From: Bacteroidales bacterium
GTDB lineage: Bacteria > Bacteroidota > Bacteroidia > Bacteroidales > UBA3824
Reading direction: 5' to 3'
NCBI GenBank assembly: GCA_017962175.1
Contig: JAGCVU010000124.1
Span: 1 to 51,131, forward strand
DNA: 51,131 nt
Position numbers and translations under genes: made by a program. The notes below the pieces were generated by a model that worked only from the letters and a program-made list of their open reading frames with translations, was not told the origin of the DNA and did not search any database. Positions 8,758-16,187 of the stretch are shown piece after piece (the first letter of the stretch is position 1; every line of letters begins with the position of its first letter).

Positions 8758-9410
8758 AATACATCAATATTATCGGCCTAATATTAATAGTTATAACACT
8801 AACTATCGGCAACCGCATTGCCCCGGGTCGTTATTGCGCATATTACAATAATGACACTATATGGGCATTAGGTCCTACCAATGGTGATGAAAATGCCAAA
8901 AATGGATTTTGGGTATTTTTTGATAAACAATACCCATCTAACAATTTAACTCTTTCAAGTATAGGTAATTACAAAAAAGATAAACTCCATGGTTGGTTTA
9001 TTCAATTTGACGGAGATTCTTTACTGAGCAAATATTCAGAGCAGTATTTTTTAAACGACACTCTTAATGGCGAAGTTAGATTTTTCAACAAATCAGGTAA
9101 ATGCAACCTTTTAATGCATTATTCACGAGGAGAAATGATAGACCGGCACTATCTTATCCCCGAAGATTATACCACATTTGAATTCCTAAATAACGTCAAA
9201 CCCGAGATGCTTGATTCTACTTTTATTGATGAGATTGTAGGAATGGGAGAAAAATACGATCCTTGCATAACCATCTTAACAACACCCACACCAGACGACC
9301 GCATTGTTATCTTCAATTCGTGGACTAATATCATCAACTACATATGTGTAGCAATTTGCGGTATATTACTAATACTCAATATTATAAACTTCAAAAAAAC
9401 AGAAAAATGA
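8754..9410 (+). CDS. Membrane-anchored MORN/YwqK-like protein, candidate immunity protein
   Basis: This is a 218-residue protein with an N-terminal hydrophobic segment (residues 4-20) and a second membrane segment near the C-terminus (about 188-210, YICVAICGILLILNII). Between them lie MORN-like repeats (GNYKKDKLHGWFIQFDGD, LNDTLNGEVRFFNKSGK), as in YwqK-type antitoxin/immunity proteins. It overlaps the preceding gene by 4 bases. A truncated second copy of its first 28 codons follows at 9439. The arrangement toxin-like module, exported protein, MORN protein suggests immunity to the module at 7208-8062, but this is inference. Confidence 0.55.
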   Translation: MKYINIIGLILIVITLTIGNRIAPGRYCAYYNNDTIWALGPTNGDENAKNGFWVFFDKQYPSNNLTLSSIGNYKKDKLHGWFIQFDGDSLLSKYSEQYFLNDTLNGEVRFFNKSGKCNLLMHYSRGEMIDRHYLIPEDYTTFEFLNNVKPEMLDSTFIDEIVGMGEKYDPCITILTTPTPDDRIVIFNSWTNIINYICVAICGILLILNIINFKKTEK

Positions 9411-9438
9411 ATAAAACATATAAATACCTTTAAAACCA

Positions 9439-9570
9439 ATGAAATACGTCAATATTATCGGCATATTAATAATACTCATATTATCTACCCTTGGCAACCG
9501 CATAGCCCCGGGTCGCTATTGTACATACATAGCTAAAGACACCTTCCTGCATTCATTCTCAAAGGTGTAG
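9439..9570 (+). pseudogene. Truncated copy of the MORN-like gene
   Basis: An ATG at 9439 opens a 43-codon frame beginning MKYVNIIGILIILILSTLGN. Its first 28 residues match the N-terminus of the gene at 8754 almost residue for residue, including the RIAPGRYC motif and the bases just before the start. After codon 28 the similarity stops and the frame runs into sequence related to the toxin-like module, ending at TAG 9568. It is a recombination remnant rather than a working gene. Confidence 0.8.
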
Positions 9571-9614
9571 CAGTCAACCTCGCTAATCAGGCTCTTGGCA
9601 AAAAATATAATTAG
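9549..9614 (+). pseudogene. Remnant of the toxin-like module's N-terminal segment
   Basis: Translated in its own frame this reads AFILKGVAVNLANQALGKKYN followed by a stop. That matches ASILKGAAANLAIQAIGKNLN encoded at 7265-7327. Similarity ends about where the hydrophobic region of the larger copy begins. It is fused directly behind the truncated MORN-like copy. The remaining bases to the blaI promoter (about 9615-9720) are AT-rich with no gene. Confidence 0.75.
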
Positions 9615-9721
9615 AAAAATTTCACCAAAAAAAATTTCTCCACTAACCACCTCTTTACCACCATATTACAACAAATTTTCATCTATCAACTGAAAAATCA
9701 GTTAAAAAACTTAAAAATAAG

Positions 9722-9752
9722 TTGCATAATTGAAACATAAGTTTTATCTTTG
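9722..9752 (+). promoter_or_regulatory. Putative blaI operon promoter
   Basis: TTG at 9722-9724 and TATCTTTG at 9745-9752 are separated by exactly 20 bp, matching the Bacteroidota -33/-7 arrangement. The blaI start codon is 57 bases downstream, leaving room for the operator at 9766-9785. Confidence 0.6.
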
Positions 9753-9765
9753 CGTTATAAATTAC

Positions 9766-9785
9766 ATAACTAATAAGTCAGTTAT
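9766..9785 (+). promoter_or_regulatory. Candidate BlaI operator
   Basis: ATAACT at 9766-9771 and AGTTAT at 9780-9785 form an inverted repeat around an 8-base centre, just downstream of the promoter and 23 bases before blaI. BlaI/MecI repressors bind short dyads and usually repress their own operon, so this is the natural candidate. The half-sites differ from the TACA/TGTA sites of staphylococcal BlaI. Confidence 0.45.
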
Positions 9786-9808
9786 AAAACTTAAAAACCA
9801 ATAGTAAG

Positions 9809-10171
9809 ATGGAACAATTAACAAAGGCAGAAGAAAAAGTAATGCAGATTCTCTGGAAACTGAAATCCGCATTTGTAAAGGACATCATCGACCAGATGCC
9901 CGACCCCAAGCCACCGTACAACACTATTTCGTCGGTGGTAAGAATACTCCGCGAGAAAGGTTTCGTTGACTTTAAAGCTTACGGCAAAACCTACGAGTAC
10001 TTTCCCGCTATCAGCAAAATGGCGTACAAAAAATACACCTTCGGACAAATGCTCCGAAACTATTTTGACGGCAGCTACGAAACAATGGTTTCGTATATGG
10101 TAGACGAAGAGTCAATCTCCGACCGCGAGATAAGCGAAATTAAACAGATAATCGACAAACGCTCTAAGTAA
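9809..10171 (+). CDS. blaI: BlaI/MecI/CopY family repressor
   Basis: This 120-residue winged-helix repressor is of the type that is inactivated by proteolysis when a partner M56 membrane sensor is activated. The opening LTKAEEKVMQILWKLKSAFVKDI and the recognition segment PPYNTISSVVRILREKGFVDF are characteristic. The C-terminal dimerisation helix pair ends ISEIKQIIDKRSK. The next gene, its sensor peptidase, begins 2 bases after the stop codon. In Bacteroidota such pairs need not control beta-lactamases, and no beta-lactamase is present here. The actual signal is unknown. Confidence 0.92.
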   Translation: MEQLTKAEEKVMQILWKLKSAFVKDIIDQMPDPKPPYNTISSVVRILREKGFVDFKAYGKTYEYFPAISKMAYKKYTFGQMLRNYFDGSYETMVSYMVDEESISDREISEIKQIIDKRSK

Positions 10172-10173
10172 TT

Positions 10174-11466
10174 ATGCATCAGGCGGTAGCATATATAATA
10201 GAATCAGCGGTGATATTCGCAGTGCTTGTAAGTTTTTACAAATACGCTTGCTACCGACTATCGTACTACAAATGGGATAGGTTCTTTCTAATATCTTGCA
10301 TTGTAATATGTTACGCATTACCGTTTTGCAAAATCAGCAACAATGCCGAAACTGTAAAGCCCAACACCGAAAACATATCGATTAAGAGCATCACACTCGG
10401 CACCAACGCTCACACCATCACCCTTTCGCGCGAAATCACAATGGCATCGCGCATCAAAAGGGCAATCAACAGTCCCGCGTTTTACACATTATTATTAGTA
10501 TTGATAATAATCTACATCGCAGGAGCAGCAATCAAAGCGGTATCGGTAACAAGAGCATTGCTAAAAATCACCCGCTTAAAACGCGGCACACCAGAAACCA
10601 CTCCCGACGGCATCAAAATCTACACCGCCGACAGCCGTACACCAGCATTCTCGTTCTTTGACAACATTTTTGTAAACAAAGCATTCCACACACTCGACAC
10701 ACATTCGCAAGAGATAATTCTCCATCACGAGCGTCAGCACATTAGCGGACACCACAGCGTAGATGTAATCATTTTTTCATTACTATCTATACTACAATGG
10801 TTTAACCCCGCCGTTAAAAAAGCCGCCGCCCTCAGCCGACAAATCTGCGAAAATATTGCAGACAGTCACGTGTCGAAAGATGCAAAAGCCGAATACACAA
10901 TGCTATTGTTGAAACTCGGGCAACAAAAATCAGCCCCCACAATAGCCAACGAAAGTGGCAACCTCAAAGACCGAGTGCTCAATATCTTCTCTTACGACCG
11001 AGTCTACAACCGCAAGTTGAGATTCGCATGCGCACTGCCTATATTGTTGCTCCTTTTAGGTGCATACATAATAATAGGCGGAAAACTAAACACCAAAACC
11101 AAAAGCAATTGCACATTTCCCATAACGGGAGGCTACAAAGTGGTAGCCGAATATTTCGACAGTCAACTCTGCACTGGTACAAACCGCAAAAGCTATCAGA
11201 TTTCGCATCACGAAGTAATGTTTTGCACGCCGCTAAACGCCAAAATCATAGCGCCGATAAAGGGAAACGTCACCTCTGCTTCAAGCTCCGAAATATCAAT
11301 AACATCGGGCGACACCACAATTACCATCAAAAACATTTCGCCATATAAAATAGGAGCAAATGTTGACCAAGGGCAAACAATAGCATTCACCTCTGCAGCC
11401 ACAACGGCCATCAAGGTAGAAATCAACAATCTACCCATTAACCCGTCCATCTTATTCAACTATTGA
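10174..11466 (+). CDS. BlaR1-type M56 membrane peptidase with M23-like C-terminal domain
   Basis: This is the sensor/protease partner of BlaI. Membrane segments lie at about residues 5-22, 36-52, 103-122 and 285-302. The zinc motif HERQH is at 185-189, in the cytoplasmic loop expected for M56, with the ICENIADSHV segment downstream as the likely third-ligand region. After the last membrane segment, the C-terminal exoplasmic part (about 315-430) is not a penicillin-binding sensor. Instead it resembles a LytM/M23 fold: PLNAKIIAPIKGNVTSAS, ITSGDTTITIKNISP and GANVDQGQTIA match the usual core strands, but the zinc-binding His/Asp residues are largely absent. It may bind a cell-wall ligand (inference). 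Confidence 0.8.
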   Translation: MHQAVAYIIESAVIFAVLVSFYKYACYRLSYYKWDRFFLISCIVICYALPFCKISNNAETVKPNTENISIKSITLGTNAHTITLSREITMASRIKRAINSPAFYTLLLVLIIIYIAGAAIKAVSVTRALLKITRLKRGTPETTPDGIKIYTADSRTPAFSFFDNIFVNKAFHTLDTHSQEIILHHERQHISGHHSVDVIIFSLLSILQWFNPAVKKAAALSRQICENIADSHVSKDAKAEYTMLLLKLGQQKSAPTIANESGNLKDRVLNIFSYDRVYNRKLRFACALPILLLLLGAYIIIGGKLNTKTKSNCTFPITGGYKVVAEYFDSQLCTGTNRKSYQISHHEVMFCTPLNAKIIAPIKGNVTSASSSEISITSGDTTITIKNISPYKIGANVDQGQTIAFTSAATTAIKVEINNLPINPSILFNY

Positions 11467-11504
11467 TTTATATAACTATCATTAACTATTTAAAACTTAA
11501 TACT

Positions 11505-12194
11505 ATGCAAACCAAAAAGACAGACAAATCAGATCTTGAAGGTAAAAAGACTATCTTCTTAGAAATCGGTCTAATACTCACCCTATTGATCATTTGGGGA
11601 GTATTTGAGTTTGGCACACAAGCCACACAAGCCAACGATTTGGGCAGCGTTGTCATCAACGACGACGATGTTATCGAAATACCCGTCACGCATCGACCCG
11701 AGGTTCCGTTACCTCCTCCGCCACCTCAAAAAACTATTGCCACTATTATCGAAGTGGTAAACCACGATGTTGACAACGACATTTCGGTATCCACAGAAAT
11801 AGACGAAAGCACAAAAGTTAACATTGAACCAACAGCTCCTGCCGAACTTCCAGAGGAAGTTATTCCCGAAGAACCTGTAATATTTGTTACCGCTGAAAAA
11901 ATGCCGGAATTTAAAGGTGGCGACAGAGCACTTCTAAAATACATTGCCGAACACGTGGTTTATCCCGAGATGGCAAAAGAGAACGACATTCAAGGAACTG
12001 TATTTGTAAAGTTTGTAGTAAACGAACTTGGCAAAGTTACCGATGTGGAAATTCTCAGAGGCATCGACCCGTTGTTAGACAAAGAGGCTTTAAAAGTTAT
12101 AAAAAGCCTTCCGGATTGGAAACCGGGCTATCAATCTGGCAAAAATGTTAAGGTAAGAATGCAAGTGCCGATAAAATTTAAGTTAAACAACTAA
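11505..12194 (+). CDS. tonB: TonB family energy transducer
   Basis: This protein links ExbB/ExbD proton-motive energy to outer-membrane receptors. I chose ATG 11505 (MQTKKTDKSDLEGKK), which aligns with the paralogues downstream. An upstream ATG at 11463 would overlap the M56 gene. A single membrane anchor spans about residues 15-35. A periplasmic stretch contains PEVPLPPPPPQK, followed by acidic spacer sequence. The C-terminal TonB domain (about 148-229) carries YPEMAKENDIQGTVFVKFVVNELGKVTDVEILRGIDPLLDKEALKVI. The length is about 229 residues. It is one of three related genes in a row here. Confidence 0.92.
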   Translation: MQTKKTDKSDLEGKKTIFLEIGLILTLLIIWGVFEFGTQATQANDLGSVVINDDDVIEIPVTHRPEVPLPPPPPQKTIATIIEVVNHDVDNDISVSTEIDESTKVNIEPTAPAELPEEVIPEEPVIFVTAEKMPEFKGGDRALLKYIAEHVVYPEMAKENDIQGTVFVKFVVNELGKVTDVEILRGIDPLLDKEALKVIKSLPDWKPGYQSGKNVKVRMQVPIKFKLNN

Positions 12195-12213
12195 CAAATA
12201 AAAATTTAGCACT

Positions 12214-12408
12214 ATGCAAACCAAAAAATCACCCCACGCCGATCTGGAGAGCAAACGCGGTATAATGTTTCTTATCGGTCTACTTGTGGCACTCGGGCTA
12301 ATTTACGCAGTTTTCAACTACGAAACGCCCACACCCACATATGAGGAGGCTACAATCGACATTCCGTCAGAGGCTCTCGAAATAGTGGAAATAAATTTTA
12401 AGCCTTAG
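12214..12408 (+). CDS. Mini-TonB: N-terminal anchor only
   Basis: This 64-residue protein begins MQTKKSPHADLESKRG, matching the start of both neighbouring TonB proteins. It keeps the single membrane segment (about residues 16-34) but stops at VEINFKP, just where the others enter their proline-rich spacer. The whole periplasmic spacer and C-terminal receptor-binding domain are missing. No in-frame or frameshifted remainder was seen in the 110 bases before the next gene. It could be a decayed duplicate or a small membrane protein able to occupy ExbB/ExbD. Confidence 0.7.
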   Translation: MQTKKSPHADLESKRGIMFLIGLLVALGLIYAVFNYETPTPTYEEATIDIPSEALEIVEINFKP

Positions 12409-12430
12409 GTTAAATAAATATTAAAAAAAA

Positions 12431-12462
12431 TTTGCGTATAAAAAATAAACACAATAATTTTA
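12431..12462 (+). promoter_or_regulatory. Putative promoter of the second tonB
   Basis: TTTG at 12431-12434 and TAATTTTA at 12455-12462 are 20 bp apart. The -7 box differs from TAnnTTTG only at the last base. The start codon is 58 bases downstream. This suggests the last TonB gene can be transcribed separately from blaI. Confidence 0.4.
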
Positions 12463-12520
12463 CACGCTCGAAAATGTAGCACAATTAAACTTAAATATAA
12501 ACACACAAAAACATAATAAA

Positions 12521-13210
12521 ATGGAAGAAAAAAAATCAGCAAAAGCCGACCTCGAAGGTAAACGTGGTATCTTCTTGGAAATCGGTCTCATACTTACCCT
12601 ATTGGTAGTATGGGGTGCTTTCGAGTTCAGCACAAAAGCAGAGAAAGCCGAAGAATTCGGCCCATTGGCAATGACCGAAGACGTTGTGGAAGAAATTCCT
12701 ATCACACGTCAGCAAGAAATCGAACTTCCCCCTCCGCCTCCACAACAACAAGTTGCCGAGATTCTCGAAGTGGTAGAAGACGACGTTAAAGTAGAAGACA
12801 ACTTCATTCAAGAAGAGGTTGACGAAAACACCGCCGTTGAAATTCAAGAAATCGTTGAGGTTGCCCCTGTTGAGGAACAAGAAGAAGAGTCTGCTCCCTT
12901 CGTTATCGTTGAGGACATGCCCGAATTCAAAGGTGGCGACAAAGCTCTTCTCAAATACATTTCTGAGCACGTGGTTTATCCCGAAATTGCAAAGGAAAAC
13001 GACATTCAAGGTACTGTTTACGTTAAATTCGTTGTAAACGAGAAAGGCAAAGTTACCAACGTAGGTCTTCTCCGTGGTGTTGACCCCTTGCTCGACAAAG
13101 AGGCTATCAAAGTGATCGAAAGCCTTCCTGATTGGAAACCCGGTCGTCAGTCTGGTAAAAACGTAAAAGTGTCGATGCAGGTGCCAATCAAGTTCCAACT
13201 TGCTAACTAA
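12521..13210 (+). CDS. tonB: TonB family energy transducer, second copy
   Basis: This is a 229-residue paralogue of the gene at 11505. It has the conserved cytoplasmic start (MEEKKSAKADLEGKRG), a membrane anchor at about 15-33 and a short ELPPPPPQQQ motif. A very acidic spacer (EEVDENTAVEIQEIVEVAPVEEQEEE region) leads to a TonB C-terminal domain ending in GRQSGKNVKVSMQVPIKFQLAN. The C-terminal domains of the two copies are nearly identical while the spacers differ, which suggests duplication followed by spacer divergence. Its codon use looks more GC-rich and regular than the first copy, consistent with higher expression. Confidence 0.93.
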   Translation: MEEKKSAKADLEGKRGIFLEIGLILTLLVVWGAFEFSTKAEKAEEFGPLAMTEDVVEEIPITRQQEIELPPPPPQQQVAEILEVVEDDVKVEDNFIQEEVDENTAVEIQEIVEVAPVEEQEEESAPFVIVEDMPEFKGGDKALLKYISEHVVYPEIAKENDIQGTVYVKFVVNEKGKVTNVGLLRGVDPLLDKEAIKVIESLPDWKPGRQSGKNVKVSMQVPIKFQLAN

Positions 13211-13228
13211 ACATTCAAAAAAACTCGT

Positions 13229-13270
13229 AAAAAAAATCTGTCTCGCTTGACACGGGACAGATTTTTTTTT
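13229..13270 (+). terminator. Intrinsic terminator after the tonB cluster
   Basis: A stem pairs AAATCTGTCTCG with CGGGACAGATTT (one G-T pair) around a short loop, followed by ten T's. The TTG in the loop and the T-run end also form the promoter of the next gene, so terminator and promoter overlap. Confidence 0.85.
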
Positions 13271-13277
13271 ATATTTG
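13247..13277 (+). promoter_or_regulatory. Putative promoter of the universal stress protein gene
   Basis: TTG at 13247-13249 and TATATTTG at 13270-13277 are exactly 20 bp apart. The position rules out the TTG codon at 13275 as a start and supports ATG 13308. Confidence 0.55.
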
Positions 13278-13307
13278 CAAAAAAAGCTGCTCACTAACAT
13301 TATTACT

Positions 13308-14117
13308 ATGACTGTTAACAAAAGACCTATTATCATACCCTGGGACTATACCGAAAAGGCTGAGTTTGCATTGCTGCATGCTGTCAACATCACAAAAATC
13401 ACCAACAACTCTTTAATACTCGTACACATAACCAAAAAAGAGTCTGACAACGACGTACAAAGCACACGTCTCGCCGGCATAGCTCAAAATATTCAAGAAA
13501 AATACGGCATAGCCACATCGTCGATAGTACGTTCAGGCAACATTTTCAGCGAAATCACCAAAGTGATTAACGAAACTGATGCTCAATTAGCTATTATGGG
13601 CACCCACGGAATGAAAGGGTTGCAAAAAATCACCGGCAGCTGGGCTCTTAAAGTGATAACTGGCTCAAAAGCACCTTTCATTGTGGTGCAAGACAAGCCA
13701 TTGCCAAAAACCGACGTTACAAAAATAGTAGTACCGCTCGACTTCAAACTCGAAGAACGCGAAAAACTTGTGTGGACCAACTTTTTTGCAGGCATTTCTA
13801 AATGCAAATTTTTCATCTGTTATTCCGAAACAGGCGACGAGATTATCCAAAAGCGAACAATTGGCAACATCAAAGCTGCCACCAACTATCTTGAAGAACG
13901 GGGCATCAATTACGAACTACATCAACTGCCCGGCGACAACAGTCTTGCCAAAGAAACTATCAATTACGCCAAGAAAATCGACAGCGGAATGATAATAATT
14001 ATGACTACCAAAAACATAAAATTTCAAGATTACGTACTCGGAGCCAACGAGCAGCAGATAATAGCCAACGACAGCAAAATTCCCGTAATGTGCGTAAACC
14101 CAAGAGCCAGCATCTAA
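13308..14117 (+). CDS. Universal stress protein (UspA) family, tandem-domain
   Basis: This is a 269-residue cytoplasmic protein with an N-terminal USP domain (about residues 5-135), starting RPIIIPWDYTEKAEFALLHAVNI. It carries the GTHGMKGLQKITGSWALKVITGSKAPFIVV segment, a form of the ATP-binding G-2x-G-9x-G(S/T) loop. The second half (about 145-269) repeats the alpha/beta pattern but has a weaker loop (GANEQQIIANDSKIPVMCVNP). Two-domain USPs of this length are common in Bacteroidota. Molecular function is unknown; the family responds to stress and growth arrest. ATG 13308 was chosen because the upstream TTG lies inside the promoter. Confidence 0.88.
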   Translation: MTVNKRPIIIPWDYTEKAEFALLHAVNITKITNNSLILVHITKKESDNDVQSTRLAGIAQNIQEKYGIATSSIVRSGNIFSEITKVINETDAQLAIMGTHGMKGLQKITGSWALKVITGSKAPFIVVQDKPLPKTDVTKIVVPLDFKLEEREKLVWTNFFAGISKCKFFICYSETGDEIIQKRTIGNIKAATNYLEERGINYELHQLPGDNSLAKETINYAKKIDSGMIIIMTTKNIKFQDYVLGANEQQIIANDSKIPVMCVNPRASI

Positions 14118-14169
14118 CTGTGCAATGGCAAAAAAAATAAACTCTTTTGCCCGTTTTGTAGCCCATCGA

Positions 14170-14200
14170 TTGTTTTGTTTCAAAAAAATATATACCTTTG
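14170..14200 (+). promoter_or_regulatory. Putative pdxA promoter
   Basis: TTG at 14170-14172 and TACCTTTG at 14193-14200 are 20 bp apart and lie 28 bases before the pdxA start codon. Confidence 0.5.
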
Positions 14201-14227
14201 TATTTGGATATAAACAAATAATAAAAA

Positions 14228-15298
14228 ATGGATAAAACAGAAAACAACAAATATGTAATAGGCATTACTCAGGGCGATATTAACGGTATCAACTACGAAA
14301 TCATTATCAAAGCCCTTGCCGACCCGGAACTTTACAACAACTGCACCATAGTGCTCTACGGCTCTGCCAAGGCTATAGCATACCATCGCAAAACCTTCAA
14401 CTTGCCGCAAATCAACTTTAATGCAGCCAAAGACGCATCAGAACTTGCTCCCAACAAAATCAACCTCATAAATATCGGCGACGAAAATATCAGACTCGAC
14501 CTCGGACAGAGCACCGTTCAGGCGGGCGAATACTCTGCCGCCGCTCTCAAACAGGCTGTTCACGACCTCAAACAGGGCTATGTTGATATACTTGTAACTG
14601 CACCCATCAACAAAAACAATGTAAACGAAGCAGGACTGAAAATTCCCGGACACACCGAATTTCTTGCCGACAACTTTAATACGTCAGACTATCTAATGCT
14701 AATGACCTCCGACGAATTAAAAATCGGCGTTGTTACCGGACACGTTCCTCTAAAAGAGGTTGCCAACCACATTACTCCGCAAAAAATTGTTCAAAAACTC
14801 AGAATAATAAACCGCTCGCTGAAAGAAGATTTTACAATCCGTCGCCCAAAAATTGCGGTGCTCGGACTCAATCCCCACTCGGGCGACAACGGCGTTATTG
14901 GCAACGAAGAGACTGAAATCATTCTCCCGGCTCTAAAACAAGCCGAAGACGAGGGTATCACTTGCTTCGGTCCATATCCGTCAGACGGATTCTTTGCAGC
15001 TGAGTTGTACAAAAAATTCGACGCTGTGCTTGCAATGTATCACGACCAAGGACTGATACCTTTCAAGATAATTGCCAAAAACACAGGCATCAACTACACC
15101 GCCGGGCTTCCCATTGTGCGCACATCGCCCGACCACGGCACAGCATACGACATTGCCGGAAAAGGAATTGCCGACGAAACTTCGCTCAAAGAAGCCATCT
15201 ACACTGGTATCAAAATTTGGCAAAACCGTCAACTGCTCAAAGGTATCAACCCGCTGAAAAAGATGACAGTGACCGAATCTGACAAAAAAATCTGCTAA
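14228..15298 (+). CDS. pdxA: 4-hydroxythreonine-4-phosphate dehydrogenase
   Basis: This enzyme oxidises 4-phosphohydroxy-L-threonine for pyridoxal phosphate synthesis by the DXP-dependent route. The 356-residue protein opens with GITQGDINGINYEIIIKAL, the family N-terminal signature. It shows the three metal-ligand histidine regions: IPGHTEFLAD, the LNPHSGDNG loop, and AMYHDQGLIPFK. RTSPDHGTAYDIAGKGIAD is the classic C-terminal motif. It is followed by deoC 26 bases later. DeoC is not in the same pathway, so the link is probably only transcriptional. Confidence 0.95.
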   Translation: MDKTENNKYVIGITQGDINGINYEIIIKALADPELYNNCTIVLYGSAKAIAYHRKTFNLPQINFNAAKDASELAPNKINLINIGDENIRLDLGQSTVQAGEYSAAALKQAVHDLKQGYVDILVTAPINKNNVNEAGLKIPGHTEFLADNFNTSDYLMLMTSDELKIGVVTGHVPLKEVANHITPQKIVQKLRIINRSLKEDFTIRRPKIAVLGLNPHSGDNGVIGNEETEIILPALKQAEDEGITCFGPYPSDGFFAAELYKKFDAVLAMYHDQGLIPFKIIAKNTGINYTAGLPIVRTSPDHGTAYDIAGKGIADETSLKEAIYTGIKIWQNRQLLKGINPLKKMTVTESDKKIC

Positions 15299-15324
15299 AC
15301 ACGACTATTTAAAAACAAAATACA

Positions 15325-16173
15325 ATGAAAGACTTCTCATACGAAAATCACGGTTCTGAACTCATCAACTCGCGTCTCTGCGTTATCGAAAACCGAACCG
15401 CCAAAAACCGCACTCTCGAAAACCTCAAAACCTTACATTCGTGTATCGACCTCACAAGCTTGAGCAATGCCGACAACGAAAACTCTATTGCCGACTTTGT
15501 GATGAATGTAAACACTTTTAAAGAAAACAACCCCGACATTCCCAACGTGGCAGGCATATGCGTATATCCCAAGTTTGTGCCCGTGGTAAAAAAACTTCTC
15601 ACCGTACCTTCTGTTAAGATTGTTTCGGTAGCTGGAGCATTTCCCCACTCACAAACATTCGAGGAAGTTCAACTTCGCGAAATAGAACTCGCAGTGGAAG
15701 CCGGAGCCGATGAAATCGACGTAGTTATCAATGCCGGCGAAATCATCGACGAAAACGGAAGCAAAGCACTTGCCACACTCAAAAATATGAAAAAAGCTTG
15801 CGGCAACGCTCATCTTAAAGTGATTCTCGAAACCGGCGCATATAGCTACGATTCCGACATTTACGATGCAGCCATTATTGCTATGAAAGCCGGAGCCAAC
15901 TTTATCAAAACTTCAACAGGCAAAATGGAACCTGCCGCCACTCCCAAAGCAGCCTTGATTATGGCCATAGCCATCAAAGACTACGAACGTGCCACAGGTG
16001 CTAAAATTGGTTTGAAACCCGCCGGAGGAATCCGCACTGCCGACCAAGCTCTCACATACTACACCATTGTAAAAGAGATACTTGGCGAAGAACGTTGCAA
16101 CAGCGAATTTTTCCGTCTTGGTGCTACAAGTCTTTCTGCTGCTCTCATCAAAGATATTAAGAAATTTAAATAG
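15325..16173 (+). CDS. deoC: Deoxyribose-phosphate aldolase
   Basis: This enzyme cleaves 2-deoxyribose 5-phosphate to glyceraldehyde 3-phosphate and acetaldehyde in deoxynucleoside catabolism. It is a class I aldolase. Schiff-base Lys195 lies in FIKTSTGK, the relay Lys231 in GLKPAGGIRT, and the acidic partner Asp132 in DEIDVVINAGEI. At 282 residues it belongs to the longer DeoC type. Its stop codon is 14 bases from the convergent anti-sigma gene, and no hairpin is visible in that gap. Confidence 0.95.
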   Translation: MKDFSYENHGSELINSRLCVIENRTAKNRTLENLKTLHSCIDLTSLSNADNENSIADFVMNVNTFKENNPDIPNVAGICVYPKFVPVVKKLLTVPSVKIVSVAGAFPHSQTFEEVQLREIELAVEAGADEIDVVINAGEIIDENGSKALATLKNMKKACGNAHLKVILETGAYSYDSDIYDAAIIAMKAGANFIKTSTGKMEPAATPKAALIMAIAIKDYERATGAKIGLKPAGGIRTADQALTYYTIVKEILGEERCNSEFFRLGATSLSAALIKDIKKFK

Positions 16174-16187
16174 GGCACTCCCCTATC

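Noticed and set aside
9809..11466. Beta-lactam resistance operon
   Set aside because: The regulator and M56 peptidase are present, but there is no beta-lactamase or PBP2a-like gene and the sensor domain is not penicillin-binding. The neighbours are TonB genes.
12599..13336. A 245-codon open frame on the minus strand
   Set aside because: It is antisense to the second tonB and crosses the terminator; its Phe/Asn-rich sequence mirrors the Glu/Val-rich TonB spacer.
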